Positions 40,873-51,995 are shown, counted from the stretch's first letter. The stretch is DNA of 64,000 nt from Tretioscincus oriximinensis (GCA_022410635.1 JAJVDF010000208.1:1547004-1611003), one strand, 5' to 3'. A program made the numbers and translations. Notes: a model not told the origin generated them from the sequence alone.

Positions 40873-41127
40873 CTATTATTTATTTATTTGTATTTATATC
40901 CCGCCCTAAACCCGAAGGTCTCAGGGCAGCCAACCATAGGGTGGCGCACATAGCTTTTGTTGCTTTCTCCACAACAGACACCCTGTGGAGTAGGTGGGGC
41001 TGAGAGAGTTCAAAGAACTGTGACTGGCCCAAGGTCACCCAGCTGGCTTCCATGGAGGAATGAATTGAACAGGGAGGCAACCAGGTACGAGTCCCACACT
41101 CTACCTGCTACACCAAACTGGCTCTGT
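40873..41127 (-). mobile_element. Sauria-type SINE, near full length
   Basis: On the minus strand: head AGCCAGTTTGGTGTAGCAGG, middle GTGACCTTGGGCCAGTCAC, CTCTCAGCCCCACCTACTC, tail GGCTGCCCTGAGACC and GGGCGGGATATAAATAC with (AAAT)n. This is the Sauria SINE order (tRNA-like head, conserved middle, BovB-like tail). Confidence 0.88.
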
Positions 41128-41295
41128 CATCATAGACCTCTGTTTGACATACAAAACTGATACTGATGGAGGCTGCAGACCAAAACATCTGGAGGACATC
41201 AAAGTCTGGACCAGAAAAATATCTCTGCAAGATCTCCACAGCTTCTGGTATCAACGTTTTTCATTCTATATGCAATAGAATGGTCACACCTATGG

Positions 41296-41475
41296 TTTAA
41301 CCCAGCTTCAGCCCACTTAGGTGAGAAAACCCATCAGCAAACTGTCCAGTTGTTTTCTTTCAACATTCCCTAGCTCAGAAAACCCACCTTCGACTTAGAT
41401 GTTTTGGAAAGAAAATGACCGTTCCCTTTGCTTCTGTGTTCTCCCATTCTCAAAGTGGAGTGAAGCTGGATTAAA
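41296..41475. mobile_element. TIR family B element, 180 bp
   Basis: Left TTTAACCCAGCTTCAGCCC and right GGAGTGAAGCTGGATTAAA are inverted termini. The interior (AGAAAACCCACCTTCGAC, GGAAAGAAAATGACCG) matches 53892-54054. Confidence 0.72.
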
Positions 41476-42728
41476 GCTTGATCTTTGAATCGAGTTTTGC
41501 ATGCAAATGTGAGCTAGTCAACAATACTGAGTGAAGAAAGAATGAGGCCTCGAAAGGAAATACTTGATCTCCTTATGTTTGGGGTCACTGGCGGTCTCAG
41601 CTGATGGCTTCATAATGTTCTTCAGATGTTCAAATGCTCACATGAAATCCTCACAGACTCCATGTTTCTTTCACGCCACACTTTAGTGAGCCCACAGGGC
41701 TGTTTTTCACCTGAACGTGCAAAGATTTTCCTGCTGAAATGAGACACTGTGGCTTTTCCACCGAGAAGTGTCACTTGTTCCGATTATTTCGAAGCTGCTG
41801 AACATGGCAGAAGAAAACGGCCCTCGGGTACCACTTTTATCTCCCTGTCGAAGGGAGAAGGGTCAGAATGCCACTGGTTAAATTTACAGAAGTCAACACA
41901 TCACACTTGCCTTTATTGCTCTCCCCCAACCCTGTCAGTTAAATATCCATCTTCATCTCCTTGACTGGCTTCAGTGAATAAAGATTATGACACTATATAC
42001 CTGGGCTGAGAATTCACTGGGGCACGTTCTTTGCAGAAGAAGTAACCCTTCAATACTCCTAGTTACCACCACATCTTTTTCACAGGCCTGCAGCAGATTC
42101 CTTTTAAATACCATCTTTTCCCAGCTTCTGATATTTTACCCTGGTAACCTATCCTTCTTCTAAAGAACTGGGTTTCATGCTTTTAATTCTGCACTGTGTT
42201 TGATATGAGGTCTTCTCCTGCAGAATCAGAATCAAAATAGTAGATTTCAAAGAAATAGATTGTAGTCTGGGTCCAGAATACTTAGTAAGGGGGATTTGTA
42301 ACAGCTTAGGCTGCTTCCCCACAAATAATTTTTATTGAGATGATAGCAACATCATGTAGAATCTGCCCCATGAGTTCATGCAAGTTCAGCAATCCACTCG
42401 CTAAAAAGGCCCGTGGTCTTGGATTTCCACGCCATTGCTTTTTCTAAAATCCCTCCAAAATAGGCTATGTGGGTATTCAATAATGTGGTCATAGTAAATC
42501 TCACAAAACTTTGAGGCTAGATGTAAAAATTCATTGACTCTCAGCTCGCAGAGAATGCTGGGAATTCTGGTAAGTGCTACAATGGGCTAAGGGTCTTGTC
42601 ATCTGATGAGAACACAAAGCCATGTAGAAAATTGAAGGCAGATGAGGGAGAATCACTAATGTGTTTTTCCAGATTTAAAAGAAATAGCGAAACTAAATGT
42701 TGTGGGGAGGCATCCATTGAGACTTAGA
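41476..42728. other. Unrecognised sequence
   Basis: About 1.25 kb with no recognised repeat or gene. Confidence 0.4.
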
Positions 42729-42993
42729 AACTGAGAGCCACTTTGGTGTAGTGGTTAGAGTGTTGGACTCTTATCTGTTAGTTTCACGGTTGGATTCCCC
42801 ACTCCTCCACGAAAGTCAGCTGGGTGACCTTGGGCCAGTCACAGTTCTTTGAACTCTCTCAGCCCCACCTACTCCACAGGGTGTCTGTTGTGGAGAAAGC
42901 AACAAAAGCTATGCGTGCCACCCTATGGTTGGCCGCCCTGAGACCTTCGAGTATAGGGCGGGATACAAGTACAAATAAATAAACAAACAAACA
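42729..42993 (+). mobile_element. Sauria-type SINE, full length
   Basis: Head GAGCCACTTTGGTGTAGTGG then TTAGAGTGTTGGACTC, B-box-like CGGTTGGATTCC, middle AGCTGGGTGACCTTGGGCC, GTGTCTGTTGTGGAGAAAGC, tail GGCCGCCCTGAGACC, TAGGGCGGGATACAAG and (AAAT)/(AAAC) repeats. The clearest copy in the window. Confidence 0.92.
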
Positions 42994-43055
42994 ATAAAAA
43001 AGTTCAGCAAAGGGGCTAGTGGACTTTCTACTGGACTAACACGGCAATTTCTTGA

Positions 43056-43168
43056 AAATGTCAGAAGCATGAGCTTTCGTAGATGCTTCTACTTCTTCTT
43101 CACACCTCTCTCCATCCATTCCTGCAAAGAAGTAGAAGCATCTACGAAAGTTCACGCTTCTGACATTT
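43056..43168. repeat. Fold-back unit, 41-bp arms
   Basis: Arms 43056-43096 (AAATGTCAGAAGCATGAGC ... TAGATGCTTCTACTTCT) and 43128-43168 match as inverted repeats with two mismatches, separated by 31 bases. It precedes another partial unit at 43255-43330 (ACTTGTCTATGAAAGCTCC). ACTAACACGGC at 43036 may be part of the same element. Confidence 0.85.
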
Positions 43169-43330
43169 TCCTCGTCAGACATCATCATAGCACCTTAAGA
43201 GATTGGGCTACCTCTGACTACCATATGCATCTCTTCATCTCTGCCTCTCTGTCCACCAGTAGAAGGGAACTTGTCTATGAAAGCTCCTGCTGCCCACCTT
43301 TTTCTTGTTCGTTTCAAAGACAATCCTGGT

Positions 43331-43842
43331 CCACCAACCCACTTCTTTGCCCGTCCCGTCTTTAACTCCATCCCCAGGTCACAGACGCATTCCCGTTGAA
43401 ATCTGGGCAGCCTTGCGATCTAAGGGGCACACAGCATCTTGCCTAGTGGGATAAGGTTTATTTACAGGAAACGTGAAAAGGAAGTTTATGCTCTGGCGTC
43501 TAATTGGAAGCGACGTGCGCTCTCCAGAGACGGAGAAACCTCTAGGATGGCTGGCAGGTTAGCACGGGCCGTGCAGACGGTCAATAAAATATTCAGGGAA
43601 ATGCTCTGATATCATAGAGCTAATAATGTGGCGTAGGGAAAGAGGAGAGAAGCCGTACGTCAGCACCCTGTTTTAAAGCAGCATTTATAATGGCAAACGT
43701 AACGCCCCTTGGATGCAACCATTGATAAGGATGCTCCTCAATGCGCTTTAATGAATGCAAAAATAAGACAAGCACATGGAAAGGTGGTATAAGCAGGAAA
43801 GAGACTCCTTGGTGCATAACTAGGAGTACAATGATTGGTTGT
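43331..43842. other. Unrecognised sequence
   Basis: No repeat recognised. 43440-43720 is a repeat-poor segment without coding frames of note. Confidence 0.4.
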
Positions 43843-43910
43843 TGTTGTTTTTTATTCAGGCTTATATCCCACCCTATAGCCAAGGGTGTCAGGACCGTTA
43901 ACAATATAAA
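43843..43910 (-). mobile_element. LINE/SINE tail fragment
   Basis: ATTCAGGCTTATATCCCACC then CTATAGCCAAGGGTGTCAGG is the complement of a BovB-like tail. Confidence 0.55.
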
Positions 43911-44374
43911 CAAGGGAACAAAATTAACATTTTAGAACAGTGCCTGGAAATGGGGAAGGAGAAGCTGTTTCTTTTTAGTCAGGTTAAAGAGCTGTTGGAT
44001 ACGGTGATGATGACTTGATGCCCCACAAGTGGGAGACTAGTTGAGGGGCCACCACAGAAAAAGCCCCCCAAAGACCTTGACCCATCTCAAAGGGGAGGCT
44101 ATTTCATAGACTGGGTGCTGCCACACAGAAGGTTCTACTAAAGTATAGAAAACATGTCAGGTTTGAACCTTATCATCACCTGCCCTCGACATGCTTTGAA
44201 GGGTCTCTAGGGGTCACCTGCTTGTATTTCCAGTCTGCTGGGATCCGTTTTACCGGCCACTGACACACCTGTCCTCCATGAATCAGGTCACAGTCCATCT
44301 ATACCAGCATGCTGACTCACACACAGGCCCACCAATTGCTAAAGAAGAAGAGGAAGAGGAAGGACAAAGAGGAG
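43911..44374. other. Unrecognised; possible LINE 3' remnants
   Basis: GGGGCCACCACAGAAAAAGCC near 44044 resembles blocks downstream of LINE ORFs, also seen at 18163. The class is not clear. Confidence 0.35.
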
Positions 44375-44562
44375 AAGTGTTTTTATATCCCCTTTTCTCA
44401 GACAAAGGGACTCAAAAGCGGCTTACATAACCTTCTCTACACAAAAGACACCTGGTGAAGTAGATGGGGCTGAGAGAGCTTTGAAGTAGTATGACTAGCC
44501 CAACATCACCCAGCTGGCTTTATGGAGGAGGGCAGAATCAAGCCACCAGGAGACTGAGGCAC
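44375..44562 (-). mobile_element. Sauria-type SINE fragment
   Basis: TTTATATCCCCTTTTCTCAG, GGGACTCAAAAGCGGCTTAC, GAAGTAGATGGGGCTGAGAG, CATCACCCAGCTGGCTTTAT. Confidence 0.72.
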
Positions 44563-44566
44563 AAAC

Positions 44567-45083
44567 GGCCTATGGGGTAAGTGCCGATCTTTCACCTGAG
44601 AGATGGGGTTTGGAGGCCCTGTGTCGGACGTGGGGAGGGGTGAGCGCCTTCTACTAGCCTGCAGCTCTAGCCAACCCAGCTATTCGAAAGCAAGAATGGC
44701 AAGAAATTGCAACTGAGTGCAAGTAGAAACATGGGAATCACCACAGCCTGGTGGGGAAGGTAGAATGTCAGCNTTCAGCCGAAAAATAACCTTGGAAGCC
44801 GTTTTGAGTCCCTTCAGGTGAGAAAAGCGGGGTATAAAGCCCCAGTTCTTCTCTTTCTCTTCTTCTTCTTCTTCTTCTTCTTCTTCTTCTTCTTCTTCTT
44901 CTTCTTCTTCTTCTTCTTCTTCTTCTTCTTCTTCTTCTTCTTCTTCTTCTTCNCTTCTTCTTCTTCTTCTTCTTCTTCTTCTTCTTCTTCTTCTTCTTCT
45001 TCTTCTTCTTCTTCTTCTTCTTCTTCTTCTTCTTCTTCTTCTTCTTCTCCTCCTCCTCCTCCTCCTCCTCCTCCTCCTTCTTC
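44567..45083 (+). mobile_element. TTC-tailed tRNA SINE with long array
   Basis: Head remnants GCCGATCTTTCACCTGAGAG, GGGGTTTGGAGGCCCTGTG, body ACCCAGCTATTCGAAAGC, tail GCCGTTTTGAGTCCC and AAAGCGGGGTATAAAGC. It is followed by about 65 TTC units (44857-45046, one n) then TCC units to 45080. Confidence 0.9.
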
Positions 45084-45295
45084 CAGATGAGACAAGCTAA
45101 CCACTATACCAGATTGGCTTTGAAGAAGATGAAGGCAAAACCCTGGCCTGCTCTCCACTCCCTACAAATCACTTCTAGAGGAAACCTGCCTCTCTCCCCA
45201 ACCTGGAGGTGTCCATTCTTTCAAATTTCTTCATCCCGAAGATGCTCAAATTCTAAGCTGCTCCAACTCCGTGTCTTATGCATTATTCAAGATGC

Positions 45296-45421
45296 GTGTT
45301 CCTTCTTGGGGATGGCTTTCCATGTCCCCACCCATGTGTATTCCTTCTTGGGGATGGCTTTCCATGTCCCCACCCATGTGTGTTCCTTCTTGGGGATGGC
45401 TTTCCATGTCCCCTTTCCATG
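45296..45421 (+). repeat. 3 x 42-bp minisatellite
   Basis: Units start at 45296, 45338 and 45380, each reading CCTTCTTGGGGATGGCTTTC then CATGTCCCC. The last diverges at its end. 42 bp is a multiple of three, so frames remain open through the array by construction. Confidence 0.93.
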
Positions 45422-45907
45422 TCCCCAGGAATCATTTCTGGTTGCTGCTTCCTGGAGCGTCACCATCTCTTAAGGTAGCCTTCCCGAGAAAGTGCCGCTT
45501 GTTAAAATATTTGAATTCCACCACTGCCCCCACCCCAGCTCAGTGGGCTTAAAAAACAGGAAGAAAACACCCAAAGGGATAAAGAAAGCAATAACCCATA
45601 TGTACTGAATCCCTGAAATAATTCTTGCCAAGCAGAACCTTAGCTTTTACATAAAGGGAAAATTAAATCAAGCGCTGGAGTGGATTAGGACAGGAGACGC
45701 ATCAGGAGATGTGTAAAATTAATCATGTTTAGTTAGGGGTAGAGATTATGTACTTAGAACAGGCCTGCAGGATTCTTTAGATTTAGACGTTTGATCTGCA
45801 GAGGGTTTAAGGCATAGAAACCAGAGGGAAACAGGGAAACGGTTTGTGCACTTTCTTGTGGATCTTCTTCGCATGTTGCCTCATGCAAAGATATAATAAA
45901 ATATTGA
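45422..45907. other. Unrecognised AT-rich sequence
   Basis: No repeat or gene. 45575-45760 resembles other repeat-poor AT-rich blocks and could be tested for conservation. Confidence 0.35.
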
Positions 45908-46180
45908 CATAAGAACATAAGAAGAGCCATACTGGATCAGGCCAGAGCCCACCTAGTCCTGCCTTCTGTCCCACACAGAGGCCCACCAGATGCACCTGGG
46001 CAGTCCGNACAGAGGAAAGCAAAATATGCTCCTGTTCATGACTCCCTGCAAATGGCATTTCAGGAGTCCTGCCTGGAGCTCCATCCCAGAGTCAACATCC
46101 AGGCATCCATCCTAGTATCCATTTATACCCTTGGTGTCCATAAACCTGTCTAGTCCTGTCTTGAAACTATCCAAACTTGA
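45908..46180 (-). mobile_element. CR1 3' UTR, TTATGTTC subtype
   Basis: AGAACATAAGAAGAGCCATA at its end, CCAGATGCACCTGGGCAG, TGGCATTTCAGGAGTCC, CTGTCTAGTCCTGTCTTG. Confidence 0.88.
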
Positions 46181-47310
46181 CAAAAATGTGACCTGATTTA
46201 TCTGGTCCCCCACTAATCCATTTTAGGGCACTCTTATCACAGATCTAGATCAGCACTTGTGGACTAGGAGCTCCTTAAACTGTATTAGTCAGGCTGGGTG
46301 TAAAGACCCCAAGTCATGAAATGGTTCAGTTGCTCCAGAACAAAGAAATCTGGAAATACGAATCGGCAAATAGCAGAAACAGAAATAGCAGAAACAACCT
46401 TTCTAGAAAATCTAGTAAGGATTCTGGTAGAACTTAAGAGATGCTTTGAGACGCCCTTGGTAAATTTTCTGGGCTCAGACTAACTTTCTTTGAAAAACCC
46501 TGTTATAACGGACACCAGGGGTCGGGTAGATGTGTTCTTTATAGTGAAATAGCGAAGCCCATTACTCTTACAGACATTCCACCAGGACTTGCAAATTTGT
46601 TTGTTATACTGTGGATTTTGTGATACTGGGGTTCTTTATAACAAGGCTTCACTGTATATTGTTTCTATTTTACTCCCCCCATCCCAAAACGTTACACAGG
46701 CTGGTTGGAGACCCCTGAGCTTCCGGTTTCCATTTGATCCTGAGACCACGCTTTAGCTTGACCTGCTGAAAATGGTCCCTGAAATGGGTGTGGACATTGT
46801 TATATATACTTTTCTTTCCCCCCGCTTCTGCTTTTGAATCTCAGCATAGAGCTTTGACAAGCGACGCCTGACAATAGGCCTTCAGTGCTTTGGCCAAGAA
46901 TGGGGCGGCTGTTCTCCCTCTTGGGGCTACAGAGGAGACCTTCACACTGCCATTCACTTCCTCACACAATATCCAAATTTTTCAATGCAATGAAAAGTGT
47001 TTCCCACAGCGAGGAGATGCCCACACACAACTGCGCAGGGCAGCGAATGAAAAGGCGTGTTATTGAGCCCGGGAAATGCATCAAGGTCCCCTGGGGTTCA
47101 GCCTGCTTCTGTTTTGAACCTGTAGGTGGACAGGAAAACCAGCACACAAAAGGCAATGGTTTCTCCTCTGCTTGGGCCTAGTGGATGTAACCCTGTGGTT
47201 CAAATCCCACAGACGCAATACGGTCCCAGCCGGAGTTACCAAGTGACCGTACTTAATCATTTACTGTTATTATTATCAATTAATTGCTGTAAATGAACAC
47301 TTAGAACCTA
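46181..47310. other. Unrecognised sequence
   Basis: About 1.1 kb without recognised repeats. A 98-codon frame (46885-47181) has no motif I recognise. Confidence 0.4.
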
Positions 47311-47992
47311 AAAACCCAAGTGGAACCCTGCTGAATGGGTCCAGAGCCCATCTAGTCCAAACTTCTGACTCAGCCGGTGGCCCATCAATTGTACCTGGCA
47401 TCACAAGCAGAAGGAGTGAAAAACCTCACCTGCTCTCAATTCTTGGAATAGGGGACTGCCATAATCTACACTGGCATGTGGGTAAACCAAATGGGATCTG
47501 CCATAGTCTACACTAGCCGACCAATTGCAGAGGAAGCCAAAATCTCCACCTGTTCTCAACACCCTGCAAATGATACTTCAGGAATCCTATCTGTTGCTTC
47601 ATCCCTGGGACAGCATCGAAAGATCCATCCCCGTAGCTATTTATATGCTTGGCTTCCATGAACTTGTCTAATCCTGACATCAATCTATCCAGGCTGTTTG
47701 GGACCACCAACTCTTCTTGAAATAATTTCCACAGGCTGATGAAAATATTTCCCCTTGTCTTTCCTCACTGTTCTGCCCATCAGGTTCGAGGAAGGCCCCC
47801 TGGTCTTAATGTTGTGGGATGGAGAAAACAGTTTTCCTCTATTCCCCTTATCCATCCCATGCATGATTTTATACACTTCAATCAGATCCCCTTTTAAATG
47901 CCATCTTTCAAGGCTGAAGAGGCCCAGATGTTGCAGCTGGATTACATAAGGATTTCCAGCCCTTTGATCATTCTTGTTGCCCTTTTCTGGGT
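47311..47992 (-). mobile_element. Two minus-strand CR1 segments, 3' end through ORF2 end
   Basis: First segment 47311-47445 (TGGAACCCTGCTGAATGGG, CATCACAAGCAGAAGGAG). Second from 47518 (GCAGAGGAAGCCAAAATC ... AGGCTGAAGAGGCCCAGATG). The AAGCAGAAG / GAGGAAGCC blocks are the same CR1 region twice, so two copies. They sandwich a GCCATAGTCTACACT repeat at 47456-47516. Confidence 0.85.
47456..47516. repeat. GCCATAGTCTACACT repeat, two direct units
   Basis: GCCATAATCTACACTGGC then, after 31 bases, GCCATAGTCTACACTAGC in the same orientation, with CATGTGG after the first. At 31493 the same words form a hairpin. Confidence 0.75.
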
Positions 47993-48224
47993 TAGCAAAC
48001 GTCCACATTTAGCAGAATAAGACAACGTTTTGATGCCCCTTTCAGCCTTTCTGGACCTGCGTCTTGGACTACACTCAACGTGCGAACGCCAAATCTCTAT
48101 TCCAAGTTATATCCTAGAAGTCTTGGGGTTCGGCCAGGCCCTTTTTGTGTGTTCCAGACCCTCTATAATGCATATTAGTAAACTTTTCAAGCTTTAATAA
48201 CCACATAGCAATGAATTATTTCAG
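47993..48224. other. Unrecognised sequence
   Basis: Nothing recognised. Confidence 0.4.
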
Positions 48225-48405
48225 TTATTTCTCTCCCTCCCTCTGTTCTTCCACCTTTCTCCCTCCCATTTCCCCTTCCTTCTTTTCTTCCTTCTTCCCA
48301 TCTCAAGATCTCCCTTCTCCCTCCTACTATCCTTCGGTTCTCCCTCCTTTGTGACTTCCTCTATTTTTCCTTCCCTTCCCTCCCCCTTTCCCAAGGTGCC
48401 ACCCC
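48225..48405. repeat. CT-rich tract
   Basis: CTCCCT/TTCCTTC low-complexity sequence. Confidence 0.85.
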
Positions 48406-49168
48406 AACCCTTCCCCTACCCAAGAGCCGGGATGCCAAGAGGTCACTCAGGCCAAGGCCCGGAGAGAGAAGCTGGCGACAGCGGAAAGGGCGCTGTGGCA
48501 AAAGGGCCGAGGGGCTTCCACCCATCAGGTCCTTCCTCCTTTCCAAATGTCAAGGGCGGCGTAAAGTGTATTTTTAAAATGTGTGTTTGTGTTGCTTTTT
48601 CCTCCCCTCCTGGCCTCCAGACGGGCCCCATTGTCCTCCTGGAGGCTTTGGGGGCCTTACAGGGAGAAGTGAGATGGAAAGGGAGGCCGGGCAGCACTGG
48701 GCCGCCATTGTCCGTGGCCAAAGCCTGATCTGGAATCCGGTCCTCGGGGCACAGGATCGTCAACAGCGAGGGTTTTATGCCGTGCCAGGATTGTAATCAC
48801 TTCTGGGCCTCACGGCGGACGGGCGACATAATGCGGCTTCTATGCTTTGCTGGAGCTCTCTGCAGCTCCCAGAGGCCGGCGGACGGCATTCACAAAGATC
48901 TCATCTGCCCAGCGCCCGTCTTCTCTGCTTCCGGCCTCCGAACAAAGATAGACGGCTGGGATGGCGACGCAGGGAAGGAGGAGTCCCCTGGCTCTTCAGG
49001 CGCCCAGCAGGACGAGGCAGCAGCAGTCACACCCTGTTGGCCTCCATTCAGAACGCTCATGTCCAGAGCTCCTAGGCAGCTGCACGGAATCAGGGCACGT
49101 CTTTCCTTCCTCAAATTTAACTGCTAAAATCGGTATTTTATTATTTGCCATGTGCTCAGCTTGGGCTG
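48406..49168. other. GC-richer unrecognised block
   Basis: Open frames on both strands overlap from 48351 to 49127 with no motif recognised. No splice-site-bounded exon can be supported from sequence alone. Confidence 0.4.
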
Positions 49169-49512
49169 GATAGGCAGAGGGATAGATACAGACCAACCGA
49201 TGGATGGATAGACAGATGGCCAGATGGATAGATAAATAGATATATAGGTAAAAGAAAGCTACAGGTGGATAGAAGGATGGATGGATAGAGAGACAGAGAG
49301 AGAAGACAAACAGATAGATATCCCAGCAAGAGGGTCCCATAGCACCTTTGAACAAAAAAAGGGAGAGAGCAAGAGGTCTTGTAGACAAACCTACTTCTTT
49401 GGGTTAGTTAGTTGGTTGGTTGGTTGGTTAGTTGCTTGCTTGCTTACTTACTTACTTAGGGACAGACAGACAGATAGGTAAGAGATATAGATGGATGGAT
49501 AGACAGATAGAT
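49169..49512. repeat. GATA/GGAT microsatellites around a minus-strand GTCTATG-family unit
   Basis: GATAGATA, GATGGATG, (TTGG)n and (ACTT)n runs. 49321-49400 reads, on the minus strand, GTAGGTTTGTCTACAAGACC then AAAGGTGCTATGGGACC, a copy of the unit at 3263, with its end abutting the GATA repeat. Confidence 0.7.
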
Positions 49513-49824
49513 ATTCTAGTACGTAACACAGATCAAGATAAAATAGGCAGATTTTTCTATGTACTAAATTAGCAAACCATTTCCAAAAGGTGGAAAATTA
49601 TAGCTTTGTTAATTTCTCTCTCTCACATTCGGACCATACCTTCATCAGCTAGGGGGACTGGATCGGCGATGATTGACAGGGAATAGCAACCTCACACCAG
49701 GGTGGTAGCAACCCATTAGTACCCCTCTGCTTCGTGCAAATGCATGCTGCTACACCTAATCCGGATTGCCACCAAGGAGTTAGCACGATCTGTGTGTAAA
49801 CAGTATTTGACAGTCATGCTCAAG

Positions 49825-49888
49825 TCTGGTGTAGTGGTTAGACCATCTGTTCCCAGGAAGTCTCCTGGTTCGATTCTGTCCTTGGCCT
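49825..49888 (+). mobile_element. Sauria SINE head
   Basis: TGGTGTAGTGGTTAGACC then TCTCCTGGTTCGATTCTG gives A-box-like and B-box-like sequence; the body is replaced by CR1. Confidence 0.72.
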
Positions 49889-50174
49889 GAGGAATTTACT
49901 TCCAGAAGAGGTGGTAGTAGCCAGCAGCCTGGAGAGCTTTAAGATAGGATTAGACACGTTTATGGAAGCCAAGGGTATAAATAGCTACTAGGATGGATGT
50001 CTTGTTACTGCCTCCAAGATGGAGCAACAGGCAGGACTCCTGAAATGCCGTTTGCAGGGTGTCAGGGACAGGTGAAGATTTTGCCTTCTTCTGTTCCAGG
50101 CTGCCCAGGTGCAATTTGTGGGCCTCTGGCTGAGGCAGATGGCTGGACTAGGTGGGCTCCAGCCCCATTCAGCA
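49889..50174 (+). mobile_element. CR1 3' UTR
   Basis: TTTACTTCCAGAAGAGGTGG to CCAGCCCCATTCAGCAGGG, continuous and well preserved. Confidence 0.9.
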
Positions 50175-50369
50175 GGGCTCCTCTTAGGTTCTTATGATTC
50201 TTCTTCTTCAAATCACAACTTAGAAGTACCTTGTTGATGTCTTTAGATTCTGCTCTCTGACCCACCCAAACAATCGAATTCCTTAGATTTTGCCACGTTC
50301 GCTCACAGGTTCTGAACTGCTAAGAATCCCCAATGAAGTTTTTCTGAGGATAAATGTGATTATTTTGGG
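50175..50369 (+). repeat. Local duplication, copy 1
   Basis: GGGCTCCTCTTAGGTTCTTA then AAATCACAACTTAGAAGTAC through GGATAAATGTGATTATTTTG. Matches 50801-50990 closely. Confidence 0.92.
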
Positions 50370-50800
50370 GGAGAAGTAAGGGCAAAGCGGCTTCCTGTTT
50401 TTCCAGCCTTTTCACTTCCACATTCTATTCTAGCGACCCCCAATGTGGGAATTCAAAGCTGAGAACAAACCCAGGCCTGGCACCGTATGGAAACATCCAC
50501 CCAGCAAATGTAAATGCATGTGCCTCGAAATTTCTCAGCTGCTTCACATGACCCTGGGGCTTATTTTTGGAAAGGGGGCAGCTTCCATTGGAAATTGCCT
50601 CTCATGATACCTTGTACTTAAATGGCTTGTTTGCATAAAGAAACCAATGANAAAGTGTTGACTTAACAAAATAAAAACAACGGAAAGGGAGAAAGTTTTT
50701 TCTCAGCATGTAAAAGGAAAAAAAAAGAGTGTATCCGGGTAAGTTGTAAACAATGACGCTTTGGCCTGATTGGACAAGCTCAGATGAGGCGGGTCGGAAT
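50370..50800. other. Sequence between duplicate copies
   Basis: Unrecognised single-copy sequence. One n at 50651. Confidence 0.4.
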
Positions 50801-50990
50801 GGGCTCCTCTTAGGTTCTTATGACTCTTCTTCAAATCACAACTTAGAAGTACCTTGTTGATGTCTTTAGATTCTGGTCTCTGACCCACCCGAACAATCTA
50901 ATTTCTTAGATGTTGTCACGTTCGCTCACAGGTTCTGAATTGCTAAGAATCCACGATGAAGTTTTTCTGAGGATAAATGTGATTATTTTG
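50801..50990 (+). repeat. Local duplication, copy 2
   Basis: Same as 50175-50369, with a shorter TTC run and about ten substitutions, about 625 bp downstream, direct orientation. The duplicated block starts with a CR1 3' terminus. Confidence 0.92.
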
Positions 50991-51021
50991 TTTTGGACAA
51001 GCTTCAGATGAGATCAAAAGG

Positions 51022-51714
51022 CAAACACAATCCTAGGAAGTATCAAGAGGGGCATAGAATCTCGCTCACGTGAAGTCATTATTCCTCCCTACAGTACTTT
51101 GGTACGACCACACTTCTAATCCTGTGTTCAGTTCTGGGGGCCCCAATTTAAAAAGGACATTGATAAACTAGAGCAAGTACAAAAGAGAGTGACAAGGATG
51201 GTGAGGGTCTGGAAACCATGTCCTATGAGGAACGGTCAAAGGATGTGGGGATGTTTAGTCTGCAAAAGAGAAGACTGAGAGGAGACCTGATAGCTGCCTA
51301 CAAATACCTGAAGGGCTTTTCACAGAGCAGAGGGATCAGCCTTGTTCTCATGGGCACATGGAAGGNCTAGAAACAATGGGATGAAACTGCAAGGGAGGAG
51401 ATTTAGATTAGAGATCAGAAAGAACTTTCTAACAGTCAGGGGGATCAACCAGTGGAACAGTTTGCCACAGGGGACTTTCCTGGAAGTCTTCAGAAACTGG
51501 ACAGTTATCTGTCTGGGATAAGAACCTAAGAACATCAGAAGAGCCATCCTGGATCAGGCCACAGCCCATCAAGTCCAGCATTCTGTGTCACACAGAGGCC
51601 CACCAGATGCACCTGGGCACTCCAAACAGAAGAAAGCAAAATATGCACCTGTTCATGGGGTTGGAACTCTATGACCCTGGAGGTCCCTTCCGACTCTATG
51701 ATTCTATGATTCTA
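51022..51714 (+). mobile_element. CR1, GATTCTATGATTC subtype, split by a minus-strand CR1
   Basis: ORF2 end (AAAAGAGAGTGACAAGGATG, GGATGTTTAGTCTGCAAAAG) through TGGACAGTTATCTGTCTGGG at 51520, then minus CR1 of the other subtype (GAACCTAAGAACATCAGAAG ... TGCACCTGTTCATGG, to about 51656), then the end GGTTGGAACTCTATGACC and GATTCTATGATTCT. Confidence 0.9.
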
Positions 51715-51727
51715 ATTCACAGAGGGT

Positions 51728-51995
51728 GAGGAACATAGGAGGAACCCTGCTGAATGGGGATGGAGCCCATCTAGTCTCACACAGAGGCCCACCAATTGCC
51801 CCTGGGTAGTTTGAACAGAAACCTCCACCTGTTCTCCACTCCCTGCAAATGGTATTTTACAAGTCCTGCCTGTTGCTCCATCTCAGAGGCAGTTTCAAAA
51901 GATCCACCCTAGTAGCTATTTATACCCTCGGTGTCCGTGAACGTACCTAACCCTGTCTTGAATCTATCCAGGCTGCTAGCTATCACCACCTCTCA
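51728..51995 (-). mobile_element. CR1 3' UTR
   Basis: GGAACATAGGAGGAACCCTG, CACCAATTGCCCCTGGG and CCAGGCTGCTAGCTATCACC. Confidence 0.87.

Noticed and set aside
44814..45158. Poly-Glu/Lys frame
   Set aside because: Reverse reading of the SINE's TTC tail.
45087..45552. Frames with a 14-residue repeat
   Set aside because: Explained by a 3 x 42-bp minisatellite; open in several frames at once.
48351..49127. Exons of an unknown gene in a GC-richer block
   Set aside because: Several overlapping frames on both strands without a consistent one, no motif and no supportable splice sites.
50703..50888. Small conserved protein repeated at 50062-50265
   Set aside because: The two similar peptides arise from the local duplication and a CR1 terminus, not from paralogous genes.
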